Assembly: GCA_002479815.1 (NCBI GenBank)
Contig: DLPA01000185.1
Span: 1-5,243 of the forward strand
Length of the DNA stretch: 5,243 nucleotides
Direction: 5' to 3'
DNA from: a bacterium UBA7470
Lineage (GTDB): Bacteria; Pseudomonadota; Gammaproteobacteria; Burkholderiales; Burkholderiaceae_C
In this document: in pieces, positions 1 to 5,243 of the stretch
Layout of the letters: every line of letters starts with the position of its first letter
How positions within the stretch are numbered: the stretch's first letter is position 1
Notes under the pieces: model-generated
Seen by the model: the letters and a program-made list of their open reading frames with translations, nothing else
The model's database searches: none
Told to the model about the DNA's origin: nothing
Position numbers and translations under genes: made by a program

Positions 1-727
1 TCTCCAACTCGGCAAGAGGTGCGCCCAAGAGTGCTGATGCCCGTGATGCAGAGGCTCTCAGCTCGCGGATAAAGTCAGGCCGCATCCGCTGCTCAGGGGC
101 GGTCAGTGTCAATGCACCCACCAAACGCCCATCCCGCTCCCACACAGGGGCCGAGATACCGACCAAGCCCGGAATGCGGTCGCTGTGCAGGCAAATGTAT
201 CCCTCTTGTCGCACCTGCTCGTACAGCGGCCCTGTGGCTCCGGCAAAGGCCATCAGGACCCGACCACCGGCCCCCCGATCCAACGGCAGCAGATCGCCCA
301 CGGACACATGGTCACGCAACAGCTGCGGCGAATCCACCCTCAGCAATACCAGCCGTTGCTCGCCTTGGCGCACATGAAAGGCCACGCTTTCTTGCGTGCG
401 CTGCACCAAGGCACGCATTTCGGGCAAGAGCACCTTTTCTAAGGAAAACGAAGCCGCATAAATGCTCGCCAACCGCATCACCTCTGGCCCCAAGGCCCAT
501 AAACCATCGGTCGTTTTTTGCACCAAACGTCCTTGGGCCAGAGATGCCAACAAGCGCAGCACCGTGCTTTTGTACAAGCGTGTTCGATCGGCCAATTGGG
601 TGACACTCAGCGCTTTGTCTCCCGACTGATAGGCGGCCAACAAGCTGATCGCGCGGTCAACTGCTGCCGCTCCGCCAGGGGTGGCACGCTCGTCAGCAAC
701 CGAGGGAATTTGGGGTTTTCTGGGCAT
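1..727 (-). CDS. IclR-family transcriptional regulator (C-terminus cut by window edge)
   Basis: Reading leftward from an ATG at 727-725 gives 242 uninterrupted codons to the window edge. IclR proteins are usually about 250-270 residues, so only a short tail is missing. Residues about 22-75 form the N-terminal winged helix-turn-helix: a predicted first helix (VDRAISLLAAY), then SVTQLADRTRLYKSTVLRLL as the DNA-reading unit, then a wing ending KTTDGLWALG. Residues about 95-240 match the IclR effector-binding domain, including RGAGGRVLMAF near 151-161 and the hallmark ISAPVWERDGRLVGALTLTAP near 191-211. A GTG lies directly before the ATG, and an in-frame TAA at 739-737 rules out any longer N-terminus. 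No strong Shine-Dalgarno is seen. The gene is divergent from the lyase/CoA-transferase pair, the usual layout for a local regulator of a catabolic operon. Family assignment is firm. The effector is unknown, and control of the neighbouring genes is inferred from position and from the palindrome in the shared gap. Confidence 0.93.
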   Translation of the reverse strand, partial: MPRKPQIPSVADERATPGGAAAVDRAISLLAAYQSGDKALSVTQLADRTRLYKSTVLRLLASLAQGRLVQKTTDGLWALGPEVMRLASIYAASFSLEKVLLPEMRALVQRTQESVAFHVRQGEQRLVLLRVDSPQLLRDHVSVGDLLPLDRGAGGRVLMAFAGATGPLYEQVRQEGYICLHSDRIPGLVGISAPVWERDGRLVGALTLTAPEQRMRPDFIRELRASASRASALLGAPLAELE

Positions 728-800
728 CACCGTAGCTTAAACCCAAAACCAAGGCGCTTGCAGCACGGCCATCACACAGCAGGCGAGCACGCCAAACCGA

Positions 801-829
801 TTGACATCAGGGGCTGTGAAATTTATGAT
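801..829 (+). promoter_or_regulatory. Sigma70 promoter for the lyase/CoA-transferase operon
   Basis: A perfect -35 hexamer TTGACA (801-806) is followed after exactly 17 bases by TATGAT (824-829), one mismatch from the consensus -10. Transcription should start near 836, giving a leader of about 57 bases before the ATG at 893. Such a strong promoter suits a gene pair that is normally held off by a repressor. The match is seen directly; activity is inferred. Confidence 0.8.
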
Positions 830-830
830 T

Positions 831-866
831 GTTCTATCTTTAAAAATTAAGTTCTATCTTATAGAA
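831..866. promoter_or_regulatory. Candidate IclR-type operator: palindrome plus upstream half-site
   Basis: The 15-base sequence TTCTATCTTATAGAA (852-866) is a perfect palindrome with 6-base arms around a 3-base centre. Its left part, as GTTCTATCTT, occurs twice: at 831-840 and 851-860, exactly 20 bases or about two helical turns apart, which would put both sites on the same face of the DNA. IclR-family dimers typically bind palindromes of about this size, often as two adjacent sites. The array begins just after the -10 box and covers the expected start site, a position where binding would block transcription. The repeats are seen directly; binding by the divergent IclR protein is inferred. 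Confidence 0.65.
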
Positions 867-892
867 TTTTCTTCAAATCTGAAACTTGAAAT

Positions 893-1855
893 ATGGACTC
901 CGTACTCATCAGCGAAGTCGGCCCGCGTGACGGCTTACAAAGCATTCAGTCCATCATGCCGACCCTCGACAAGCAAGCATGGATCAGCGCCTTGGCTGCG
1001 GCAGGACTGCGCGAGATTGAAGTGGGGTCTTTTGTACCGCCCCAATCATTGCCGCAAATGGCGGACGTGGCCGAGGTGGTGCGCCACGCCATCACCCTGC
1101 CGAACCTCACCGTCATGGCGCTCGTGCCGAACTTGCGCGGTGCCGAAACTGCTTTGAGCACGGGCTTGCACAAGATCACCATTCCAGTCTCGGCCAGCGA
1201 AGCCCACTCCGTCGCCAACGTGCGCAAAACCTGCGCTGACATGGTGAACGAAGTGCGGCGCATCGTGGCCTATCGGCACCTACACGCGCCGCAAGTGCGC
1301 ATCGAAGTGGGTCTGTCCACCGCATTTGGCTGCACCTTGCAAGGCCCAGTGCCTGAAGACGATGTGATCCGGCTGGCAGACGCGCTGGCACGAGCGGGGG
1401 TCGATGAAATTGGACTCTCCGACACCACAGGCATGGCCAACCCCGCCCAAGTGCGCCGTTTGTTTGTGCGCCTGCGCCACAGCATCGGGCCTTTGGCAGG
1501 TGCGGCGCACTTGCACAACACCCGAGGGCTGGGATTGGCCAACTGCTTGGCGGCTTACGAGGCAGGGGTACGTACCTTTGACAGCTCGCAAGGGGGCTTG
1601 GGGGGCTGCCCTTACGCGCCAGGGGCCAGTGGCAACGTCGTAACCGAAGACATGGTGTTCATGTTTGAGGCCATGGGCATCAACACCGGCATTGACCTTA
1701 GGCGACTCATGCAGGCGCGGGCGGTGTTGCACCGCAGCCTGCCCCATGAAGCCCTGTATGGCATGACCCCCGATGCGGGCCTGCCTTTGGGCTTTGTGTA
1801 TGCCAATGGACGCACCTGCGGCCCACATCTCTCTCCCCCCCCATCCAGCCGCTGA
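893..1855 (+). CDS. Hydroxymethylglutaryl-CoA lyase-like enzyme
   Basis: This 320-residue protein is a TIM-barrel lyase of the HMG-CoA lyase family, which cleaves 3-hydroxy-3-methylglutaryl-CoA, or a related branched hydroxyacyl-CoA, into acetyl-CoA and a keto acid. The active-site landmarks are all visible: EVGPRDGLQ near the start (R12, D13, Q16), EIEVGSFVPP with E43, the metal ligands in AHLHNTRG (H206, H208), and GGLGGCPYAPGASGN with the mobile-loop cysteine C239 and N248. Spacings between these residues closely match the human enzyme as I recall it (H to C 33, C to N 9, R to E 31). HNTRG replaces the HDTYG of classical members, so substrate preference may differ. The ATG at 893 begins exactly at the family N-terminus, though the leader has no clear Shine-Dalgarno. 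The last 15 or so residues (after GFVYA) are a proline/serine-rich tail encoded across a C8 tract. The CoA-transferase gene starts 10 bases downstream. Fold and chemistry are firm; the exact substrate is not. Confidence 0.9.
   Translation: MDSVLISEVGPRDGLQSIQSIMPTLDKQAWISALAAAGLREIEVGSFVPPQSLPQMADVAEVVRHAITLPNLTVMALVPNLRGAETALSTGLHKITIPVSASEAHSVANVRKTCADMVNEVRRIVAYRHLHAPQVRIEVGLSTAFGCTLQGPVPEDDVIRLADALARAGVDEIGLSDTTGMANPAQVRRLFVRLRHSIGPLAGAAHLHNTRGLGLANCLAAYEAGVRTFDSSQGGLGGCPYAPGASGNVVTEDMVFMFEAMGINTGIDLRRLMQARAVLHRSLPHEALYGMTPDAGLPLGFVYANGRTCGPHLSPPPSSR
1835..1842. repeat. C8 homopolymer tract at the end of the lyase gene
   Basis: Eight consecutive C bases lie in the last codons of the lyase, 23 bases before the transferase ATG. 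Loss of one C (or a +1 ribosomal shift) would leave the lyase frame before its TGA and enter the transferase frame, which is open here from at least 1773. The tract is seen directly; whether it varies is unknown. Confidence 0.8.
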
Positions 1856-1865
1856 AAGCCCTTCC

Positions 1866-3122
1866 ATGAGCACCTCCACACCCCAAATGGATACAAATAC
1901 AAATACAAATACGCCACTTCCTTTGACTGGACTGCGCGTCGTCGAATTCACACACATGGTCATGGGGCCGACTTGTGGTCTGATTTTGGGCGACTTGGGG
2001 GCCGAGGTCCTCAAAATTGAACCCCTCACGGGCGACAACACCCGCAAGCTGCTCGGCTCAGGTTCGGGGTTTTTTGGCACGTTCAATCGCAACAAAAAGA
2101 GTGTGGCGGTCGATGTGAAACACCCGCGTGGCCTTGAAATCGTGCTGCGTCTGATCGCTCAGGCCGACGTGTTCAGCGAAAACTTCAAAAGTGGCACGAT
2201 GCGTCAATTGGGGTTGGGCTACGAAGCCTTGTCCCAGCTCAACCCCCAACTTATTTATGTCAGTCACAAAGGTTTTTTACCCGGCCCTTACGAACATCGC
2301 ACGGCCCTCGATGAGGTCGTGCAAATGATGGGCGGGTTGGCCTATATGACCGGCCCAGAGGGTCGCCCACTGCGAGCGGGCACCAGCGTCAACGACATCA
2401 TGGGCGGTATGTTTGGTGCAATCGGTGTGCTTGCCGCTTTGCAGCAGCGTCACCACACCGGCCGAGGGCAAGAAGTGCAAAGCGCCTTGTTTGAAAACAA
2501 CGTGTTTCTGATGGCTCAGCACATGGCGCAATTTGCCGTCACTGGGCACGCAGCAGCCCCGATGCCCAGCAGGATCAGCGCATGGGCGGTGTACGACGTG
2601 TTCACGGTCAAACACGGGGAACAGGTGTTTCTTGCCGCTGTCAGCGATACCCAATGGGCGCTGCTGTGCGACGAGTTCGATTTTGCAGACCTCAAAGCCG
2701 ACCCCAGACTCGACAGCAACAACGCCCGCGTGCAAGCCCGCGATTGGATGATGCCCGTGCTGCGCAGTCGTTTTGCCGAATTTGAAGCGAGTGAGCTGGG
2801 CCAACGCTTTGAAGCCATGGGCTTGCCTTACGCACCCATCACCCGCCCACAAGACTTGTTAGAAGACCCCCACTTGCTGGCCTCGGGTGGACTGACTCCC
2901 GTGACCTTCCCCCCCGATGCCAGTGGTGCCAACCGCGCCGTGCACACCCGCACCCCGTTGCTGCCCTTGACGCTACAAGGCCAACGCATGGGGGTACGCA
3001 GCCCCCCACCCGCACTGGGGCAAGACACCATCAGCATCTTGTCTGATTTGGGCTTAAGCAGACCGGAGATCACACAATTACTGGCGGATGGCGTGGTGGT
3101 AGGTCATCCGGTGGCTGGATAA
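1866..3122 (+). CDS. CaiB/BaiF (class III) acyl-CoA transferase
   Basis: A 418-residue cytosolic enzyme of the formyl-CoA transferase/CaiB family, which moves CoA between an acyl-CoA donor and a carboxylic acid acceptor. Family features in order: the N-terminal PLTGLRVVEFTHMVMGPTCGLILGDLGAEVLKIEP (about 18-53), the NRNKKSVAVDVKHPRG block (75-89), SENFKSGTMRQLGLGYE (104-120), the small-domain segment with GTSVNDIMGGMFGAIGVLAAL (172-192), and HHTGRGQEVQSALFE (196-210). D177 in NDIMGG aligns with the catalytic aspartate D169 of Oxalobacter formyl-CoA transferase. The ATG at 1866 is preferred because it is preceded by GAAAG at a 7-base spacing and sits 10 bases after the lyase stop. The open frame reaches back to an ATG at 1773, but that start would overlap the lyase and add non-homologous residues. 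An ATG at 1887 is also possible but has no ribosome site. Residues 9-16 (DTNTNTNT) come from a microsatellite. Likely partner of the lyase: it may make the CoA ester that the lyase cleaves. Acceptor acid unknown. Confidence 0.92.
   Translation: MSTSTPQMDTNTNTNTPLPLTGLRVVEFTHMVMGPTCGLILGDLGAEVLKIEPLTGDNTRKLLGSGSGFFGTFNRNKKSVAVDVKHPRGLEIVLRLIAQADVFSENFKSGTMRQLGLGYEALSQLNPQLIYVSHKGFLPGPYEHRTALDEVVQMMGGLAYMTGPEGRPLRAGTSVNDIMGGMFGAIGVLAALQQRHHTGRGQEVQSALFENNVFLMAQHMAQFAVTGHAAAPMPSRISAWAVYDVFTVKHGEQVFLAAVSDTQWALLCDEFDFADLKADPRLDSNNARVQARDWMMPVLRSRFAEFEASELGQRFEAMGLPYAPITRPQDLLEDPHLLASGGLTPVTFPPDASGANRAVHTRTPLLPLTLQGQRMGVRSPPPALGQDTISILSDLGLSRPEITQLLADGVVVGHPVAG
1891..1912. repeat. Hexanucleotide microsatellite (ATACAA, about 3.7 copies)
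   Basis: The unit ATACAA is repeated without error over 22 bases inside the transferase N-terminus, encoding alternating Thr and Asn before the conserved PLPLTGLRVVEF block. Because the unit is six bases, copy changes would add or remove two residues without breaking the frame. It is AT-rich in an otherwise GC-rich gene. Confidence 0.85.
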
Positions 3123-3237
3123 AAAACAGCGCAAGGCCCGCTCTTGACCGCTGAAAAGGAGGGGTGGATGGCAAAGGCGTGCGGAATCGCATCCACATCT
3201 CATGGAAACCCCTGTTGTCAGTGACAGCGAAATCAAA

Positions 3238-3259
3238 CTGAAATGGGTTTGTCACAAAA
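3238..3259 (+). promoter_or_regulatory. Candidate Pho box upstream of ugpB
   Basis: PhoB boxes are direct repeats of CTGTCAT-like 7-mers phased by 11 bases with AT-rich 4-base spacers. Here CTGAAAT (3238-3244) and TTGTCAC (3249-3255) are exactly 11 apart, and the second is followed by AAAA (3256-3259). By my count 16 of 22 positions fit the E. coli consensus if the last base of each 7-mer may be C or T. Weaker units in the same phase flank the pair: GCGAAAT at 3227 and GCGGCAT at 3260. E. coli ugpB is a known PhoB target, which makes the site plausible for a glycerol-3-phosphate importer. No clear -10 follows; TACGCT at 3266-3271 is poor. Confidence 0.45.
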
Positions 3260-3304
3260 GCGGCATACGCTGATCGTCACGCTGGCGCATTCTGTCTCCG
3301 ATCA

Positions 3305-3334
3305 TCAGATGTGCGTCGGAATCTGACGTTTTTT
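3305..3334 (+). terminator. Weak hairpin followed by T6 in the ugpB leader
   Basis: TCAGAT (3305-3310) and ATCTGA (3321-3326) form a perfect 6-base inverted repeat with a 10-base loop, followed by CG and six T (3329-3334). The shape resembles an intrinsic terminator or attenuator placed 10 bases before the ugpB ribosome site. The stem has only two G-C pairs, so it may be too weak to act. Confidence 0.3.
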
Positions 3335-3343
3335 CCAACCCCT

Positions 3344-3348
3344 AGGAG
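3344..3348 (+). promoter_or_regulatory. Ribosome binding site of ugpB
   Basis: AGGAG lies 5 bases before the ATG at 3354 and fixes that start, which also begins a clean signal peptide. It is the best Shine-Dalgarno among the complete genes of the window, in keeping with an abundant binding protein. Confidence 0.8.
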
Positions 3349-3353
3349 TTTTT

Positions 3354-4667
3354 ATGCGAATCAAATTCACGGCCTTGGCTCTGGCCAGTCTTGCTGCACT
3401 TGGCACAACCAGCGCACAAGCCCAAGCCGAGATTCAATGGTGGCATTCGATGGGGGGTGCATTGGGCGAGTGGGTCAACGATTTGGCAAAAGACTTCAAC
3501 GCCACTCAAAAGGACTACAAAATCGTGCCCGTGTTCAAAGGCAGCTACGATGAGTCCATGACCGCTGCGATTGCCGCCTTCCGCTCGGGCAATGCACCGC
3601 ACATTCTGCAAGTGTTTGAAGTCGGCACCGCCACCATGATGGCCAGCAAGGGCGCGATTGTGCCCGTGGCGGAGGTGATGAAAAAAGCGGGCGTGAGCTT
3701 TGATCCCAACGCCTACGTGCCTGCCGTGGCGGGCTACTACACCGCCCCGAATGGGCAAATGTTGAGCTTTCCTTTCAACAGCTCGACGACCGTCTTTCAC
3801 TACAACAAAGATGCTTTCAAAGCCGCTGGCCTAGACCCCGAAAAAGCCCCTAAAACATGGCCTGAAGTGGCCTTGGCAGCAGCCAAGCTCAAAACCAGCG
3901 GTCACAAATGTCCTTTCACCACCAGTTGGGTGAGCTGGACGCAGCTTGAAAGCTTCTCGGCTTGGCACAACACCGAATTTGCCACCAAGGGCAATGGGAT
4001 GCGCGGCTTGGATGCCCGTTTGAACTTCAACGGCCCCTTGCATGTGCGCCACATCGACAACTTGGCGAACATGGCAAAAACGGGCCTGTTTGTCTATAAA
4101 GGCCGTGGCAACGCGGCAGATGCCACCTTCGTGTCTGGGGAGTGCGCGATGATGACTGGCTCTTCCGCGCTGTATGGCAACATCAAACGCAACTCTAAAT
4201 TCGCAGCAGGCATTTCCACTTTGCCCTACTACCCTGACGTAGAGAACACCCCACAAAACACCGTCATCGGCGGCGCGAGCCTGTGGGTGATGTCGGGCAA
4301 AAAAGATCAAGACTACAAAGGCGTGGCGCAGTTCTTTGCCCATCTCTCCAAAGCCGAAGAAGCCGCCAAGAGCCACCAGCGCACCGGCTATTTGCCTGTG
4401 ACCAAAGCCGCGTATGAGCTGACCGAGAAATCCGGCTTCTACAAACAAAACCCGGGCACGGACGTATCGGTAGAGCAAATGATCCGCAAGACCACCGACA
4501 AGTCTCGCGGCATACGCTTGGGCAACTTTGTGCAAATCCGCACCATCAACGACGAGGAATTGGAAGGCGTGTGGAGCGGCAAGAAAACCGCCAAAGAAGC
4601 CTTGGACACCGCCGTCAAACGTGGCAATGAGCAATTGGAGCGTTTCCAAAAAGCCAACAAGTCGTAA
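3354..4667 (+). CDS. ugpB: Glycerol-3-phosphate ABC transporter, periplasmic binding protein UgpB
   Basis: A 437-residue extracytoplasmic solute-binding protein that captures sn-glycerol 3-phosphate, and probably glycerophosphodiesters, for the UgpABCE importer. The N-terminus is a typical Sec signal peptide: MRIK, a hydrophobic stretch to about residue 19, then an AQA cleavage motif near 21-25. There is no lipobox cysteine. The mature protein follows E. coli UgpB almost without gaps as I recall that sequence: WWHSMGGALGEWV, DYKIVPVFKGSYDES, AAFRSGNAPHILQVFEVGTATMMASKG, PFNSSTTVFHYNKDAFKAAGLDPEKAPKTW, QLESFSAWH, IGGASLWVM, TGYLPVTKAAYELT, RLGNFVQIR and DEELEGVWSGKKTAKEALDTAVKRGN. Ligand contacts described for the E. 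coli protein appear conserved at Y65, E89, S144, W192, W195, G306, Y346 and R397 in precursor numbering. This sets it apart from general sugar-binding relatives. The gene is followed by a palindromic repeat and then ugpA. Identification is strong. Phosphate control is inferred from the upstream box. Confidence 0.95.
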   Translation: MRIKFTALALASLAALGTTSAQAQAEIQWWHSMGGALGEWVNDLAKDFNATQKDYKIVPVFKGSYDESMTAAIAAFRSGNAPHILQVFEVGTATMMASKGAIVPVAEVMKKAGVSFDPNAYVPAVAGYYTAPNGQMLSFPFNSSTTVFHYNKDAFKAAGLDPEKAPKTWPEVALAAAKLKTSGHKCPFTTSWVSWTQLESFSAWHNTEFATKGNGMRGLDARLNFNGPLHVRHIDNLANMAKTGLFVYKGRGNAADATFVSGECAMMTGSSALYGNIKRNSKFAAGISTLPYYPDVENTPQNTVIGGASLWVMSGKKDQDYKGVAQFFAHLSKAEEAAKSHQRTGYLPVTKAAYELTEKSGFYKQNPGTDVSVEQMIRKTTDKSRGIRLGNFVQIRTINDEELEGVWSGKKTAKEALDTAVKRGNEQLERFQKANKS

Positions 4668-4682
4668 TTTGTAACGACTCAG

Positions 4683-4786
4683 CCCTCCTCCCAATCTCCC
4701 CCCGCTGAGGGAGAAGTTGACACTCCCTCTCACCGACAGCGGTGTCTTCACTCCCTCCCCCAGCGGGGGAGGGCTGGGGGAGGGGG
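4683..4786. repeat. GC-rich palindromic intergenic repeat between ugpB and ugpA
   Basis: Most of the gap is a mosaic of nested inverted repeats. CCCTCCCCCAGC (4753-4764) pairs perfectly over 12 bases with GCTGGGGGAGGG (4773-4784). Alternatively CCCTCCCCC (4753-4761) pairs with GGGGGAGGG (4765-4773), so two exclusive hairpins compete. Further left, TCTCCC (4695-4700) pairs with GGGAGA (4709-4714), CACCG (4731-4735) with CGGTG (4740-4744), and GACAC (4719-4723) with GTGTC (4742-4746). Such C/G-rich palindromes are, to my knowledge, dispersed in many copies in Comamonadaceae and relatives; copy number cannot be checked here. No T-run follows the strong hairpin, so it is not a classic terminator. 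Its place after a binding-protein gene resembles the malE-malF REP of E. coli. Confidence 0.75.
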
Positions 4787-4819
4787 AAAAGCGTCAGAAG
4801 CGATATAAAAAGAAGCATC

Positions 4820-5243
4820 ATGGAAAAAAGAGTTCGCTTTCAGTCGTCGTGGTTGCCTTGGGTGCTGATTGCGCCGCAAATGGCGGTTGTGCTGGTCTTT
4901 TTCTTTTGGCCTGCCGGACAAGCCCTGATGCAAAGCCTGTTGCAGCAAGATGCCTTTGGCACGAGCACCGAATTTGTCGGTTTGGAGAATTTCCGCAACT
5001 TATGGGCCGATGACACCTATTTGGCATCGTTTAAAACCACTGCCGTCTTTTCTGTCTTGGTGGCGGTCTTGGGTTTGAGTGTGGCGCTCTTGCTGGCGGT
5101 GATGGCCGACCGTGTGGTCAAGGGCGCATCGGTGTACAAAACCCTGCTGATTTGGCCCTACGCCGTCGCGCCCGCTGTGGCTGGCGTGCTGTGGCTGTTC
5201 ATGTTTGCGCCCCCTATGGGCGTGGTCGCCTATCTGCTGCAAA
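4820..5243 (+). CDS. ugpA: Glycerol-3-phosphate ABC transporter permease UgpA (3' end beyond window)
   Basis: The first 141 codons of an inner-membrane permease of the carbohydrate-uptake-1 ABC family; full-length UgpA is about 290-295 residues, so about half is present. With UgpE it should form the channel for glycerol 3-phosphate delivered by UgpB and driven by UgpC. The start MEKRVRFQSSWLPWVLIAPQ resembles E. coli UgpA, as do FFFWPAGQAL, DAFGTSTEFVGLENFRNLW and LIWPYAVAPAVAGVLWLFMF. Predicted membrane segments are at about 11-33, 72-96 and 108-130. The EAA loop that contacts the ATPase would lie downstream of the window. The ATG at 4820 is preceded by AAGAAG (4810-4815) at 4 bases, a modest Shine-Dalgarno. 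An AT-rich GATATAAAA (4802-4810) just upstream has no matching -35, so read-through from ugpB across the palindromic repeat is the likelier source of transcript. Confidence 0.93.
   Translation, partial: MEKRVRFQSSWLPWVLIAPQMAVVLVFFFWPAGQALMQSLLQQDAFGTSTEFVGLENFRNLWADDTYLASFKTTAVFSVLVAVLGLSVALLLAVMADRVVKGASVYKTLLIWPYAVAPAVAGVLWLFMFAPPMGVVAYLLQ

Larger units (their letters stand above)
3123..3353. other. Non-coding gap between the catabolic cassette and the ugp operon
   Basis: No convincing protein gene is present in these 231 bases. A weak hairpin follows the transferase stop: CAGCGCAAG (3127-3135) can pair with CTTG (3143-3146) and CGCTG (3149-3153) with a 2-base bulge. On the plus strand it is followed by AAAA rather than a T-run, so it is not a standard terminator for the transferase. 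Read on the minus strand it would be followed by six T. An 18-codon frame at 3168-3224 begins with ATG after GGAGG (3158-3162) at 5 bases. Inverted copies of GTGACA (3221-3226) and TGTCAC (3250-3255) and a Pho-box-like array lie further on, then a hairpin with T6 and the ugpB ribosome site. Confidence 0.6.

Noticed and set aside
106..603. 165-codon plus-strand frame at the left end
   Set aside because: It is the antisense shadow of the IclR regulator, is rich in Pro, Arg and Ala, and has no family features.
728..892. Promoter for the iclR gene on the minus strand
   Set aside because: The best -10-like match (CATAAA, reading leftward near 827-822) lacks an acceptable -35, so no promoter is called although one must exist in or near this gap.
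1773..1865. Longer transferase start at ATG 1773 adding 31 residues
   Set aside because: It would overlap the lyase by over 80 bases, has no suitable ribosome site, and adds residues outside the family alignment; the family core begins at PLTGLRVVEF after the ATG at 1866.
1280..2095. 271-codon minus-strand frame opposite the lyase/transferase junction
   Set aside because: Its sequence mirrors two well-supported genes on the other strand and includes a repetitive FVFVFV run produced by the microsatellite.
3831..4751. 306-codon open frame on the minus strand opposite ugpB
   Set aside because: It is antisense to a strongly conserved gene and shows no recognisable domain; long antisense frames arise from the codon bias of GC-rich genes.
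4802..4810. Possible promoter for ugpA at GATATAAAA
   Set aside because: Only a -10-like element is present; the position 17 bases upstream is a G-run from the repeat with no -35 likeness.
4615..4821. Minus-strand frame encoding a PLPQPSPAGGG-like peptide
   Set aside because: This peptide is simply the translation of the palindromic intergenic repeat, a common source of spurious small proteins.

Overview
The window looks like chromosomal DNA of a betaproteobacterium, most likely Burkholderiales and probably Comamonadaceae. This is inferred from the moderately high GC, the codon use, the pairing of an HMG-CoA-lyase-like gene with a class III CoA-transferase under an IclR regulator, and a C/G-rich palindromic intergenic repeat of a kind I associate with that family. 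No database was searched, so genus is not assigned.

Left part (1-3122): a divergent catabolic cassette. An IclR-family regulator is read leftward from about 727 and runs off the left edge. In the roughly 165-base divergent gap lies a near-consensus sigma70 promoter reading right (TTGACA, 17 bases, TATGAT). A perfect 15-base palindrome and a matching half-site, exactly 20 bases apart, cover and follow the expected transcription start. This promoter should drive two tightly spaced genes: an HMG-CoA-lyase-like enzyme (893-1855) and a CaiB/BaiF class III CoA-transferase (1866-3122). The simplest joint job is activation of a 3-hydroxy organic acid to its CoA ester by the transferase, then retro-aldol/Claisen-type cleavage by the lyase. 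HMG or citramalate are reasonable guesses, but the substrate is not shown by the sequence. The gene junction contains a C8 tract and the start of the transferase contains a hexanucleotide microsatellite.

Middle gap (3123-3353): 231 bases without a convincing gene. It holds a Pho-box-like array with 11-base phasing, a weak hairpin followed by T6 close to the next gene, and an RBS-preceded 18-codon frame that is only a candidate.

Right part (3354-5243): the start of a glycerol-3-phosphate ABC importer operon. It has ugpB (complete periplasmic binding protein with signal peptide) and ugpA (first 141 codons of the first permease, cut by the right edge). The 152-base gap between them carries a strong GC-rich palindromic repeat, which may lower permease expression relative to the binding protein. 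The Pho-box-like array upstream fits control of ugp by phosphate limitation, as known in E. coli.

The genes themselves belong to known families and I see no clearly new biological system. The points of most interest are the regulatory architecture of the divergent promoter, the unusual junction between lyase and transferase, and the two non-coding regions flanking ugpB.
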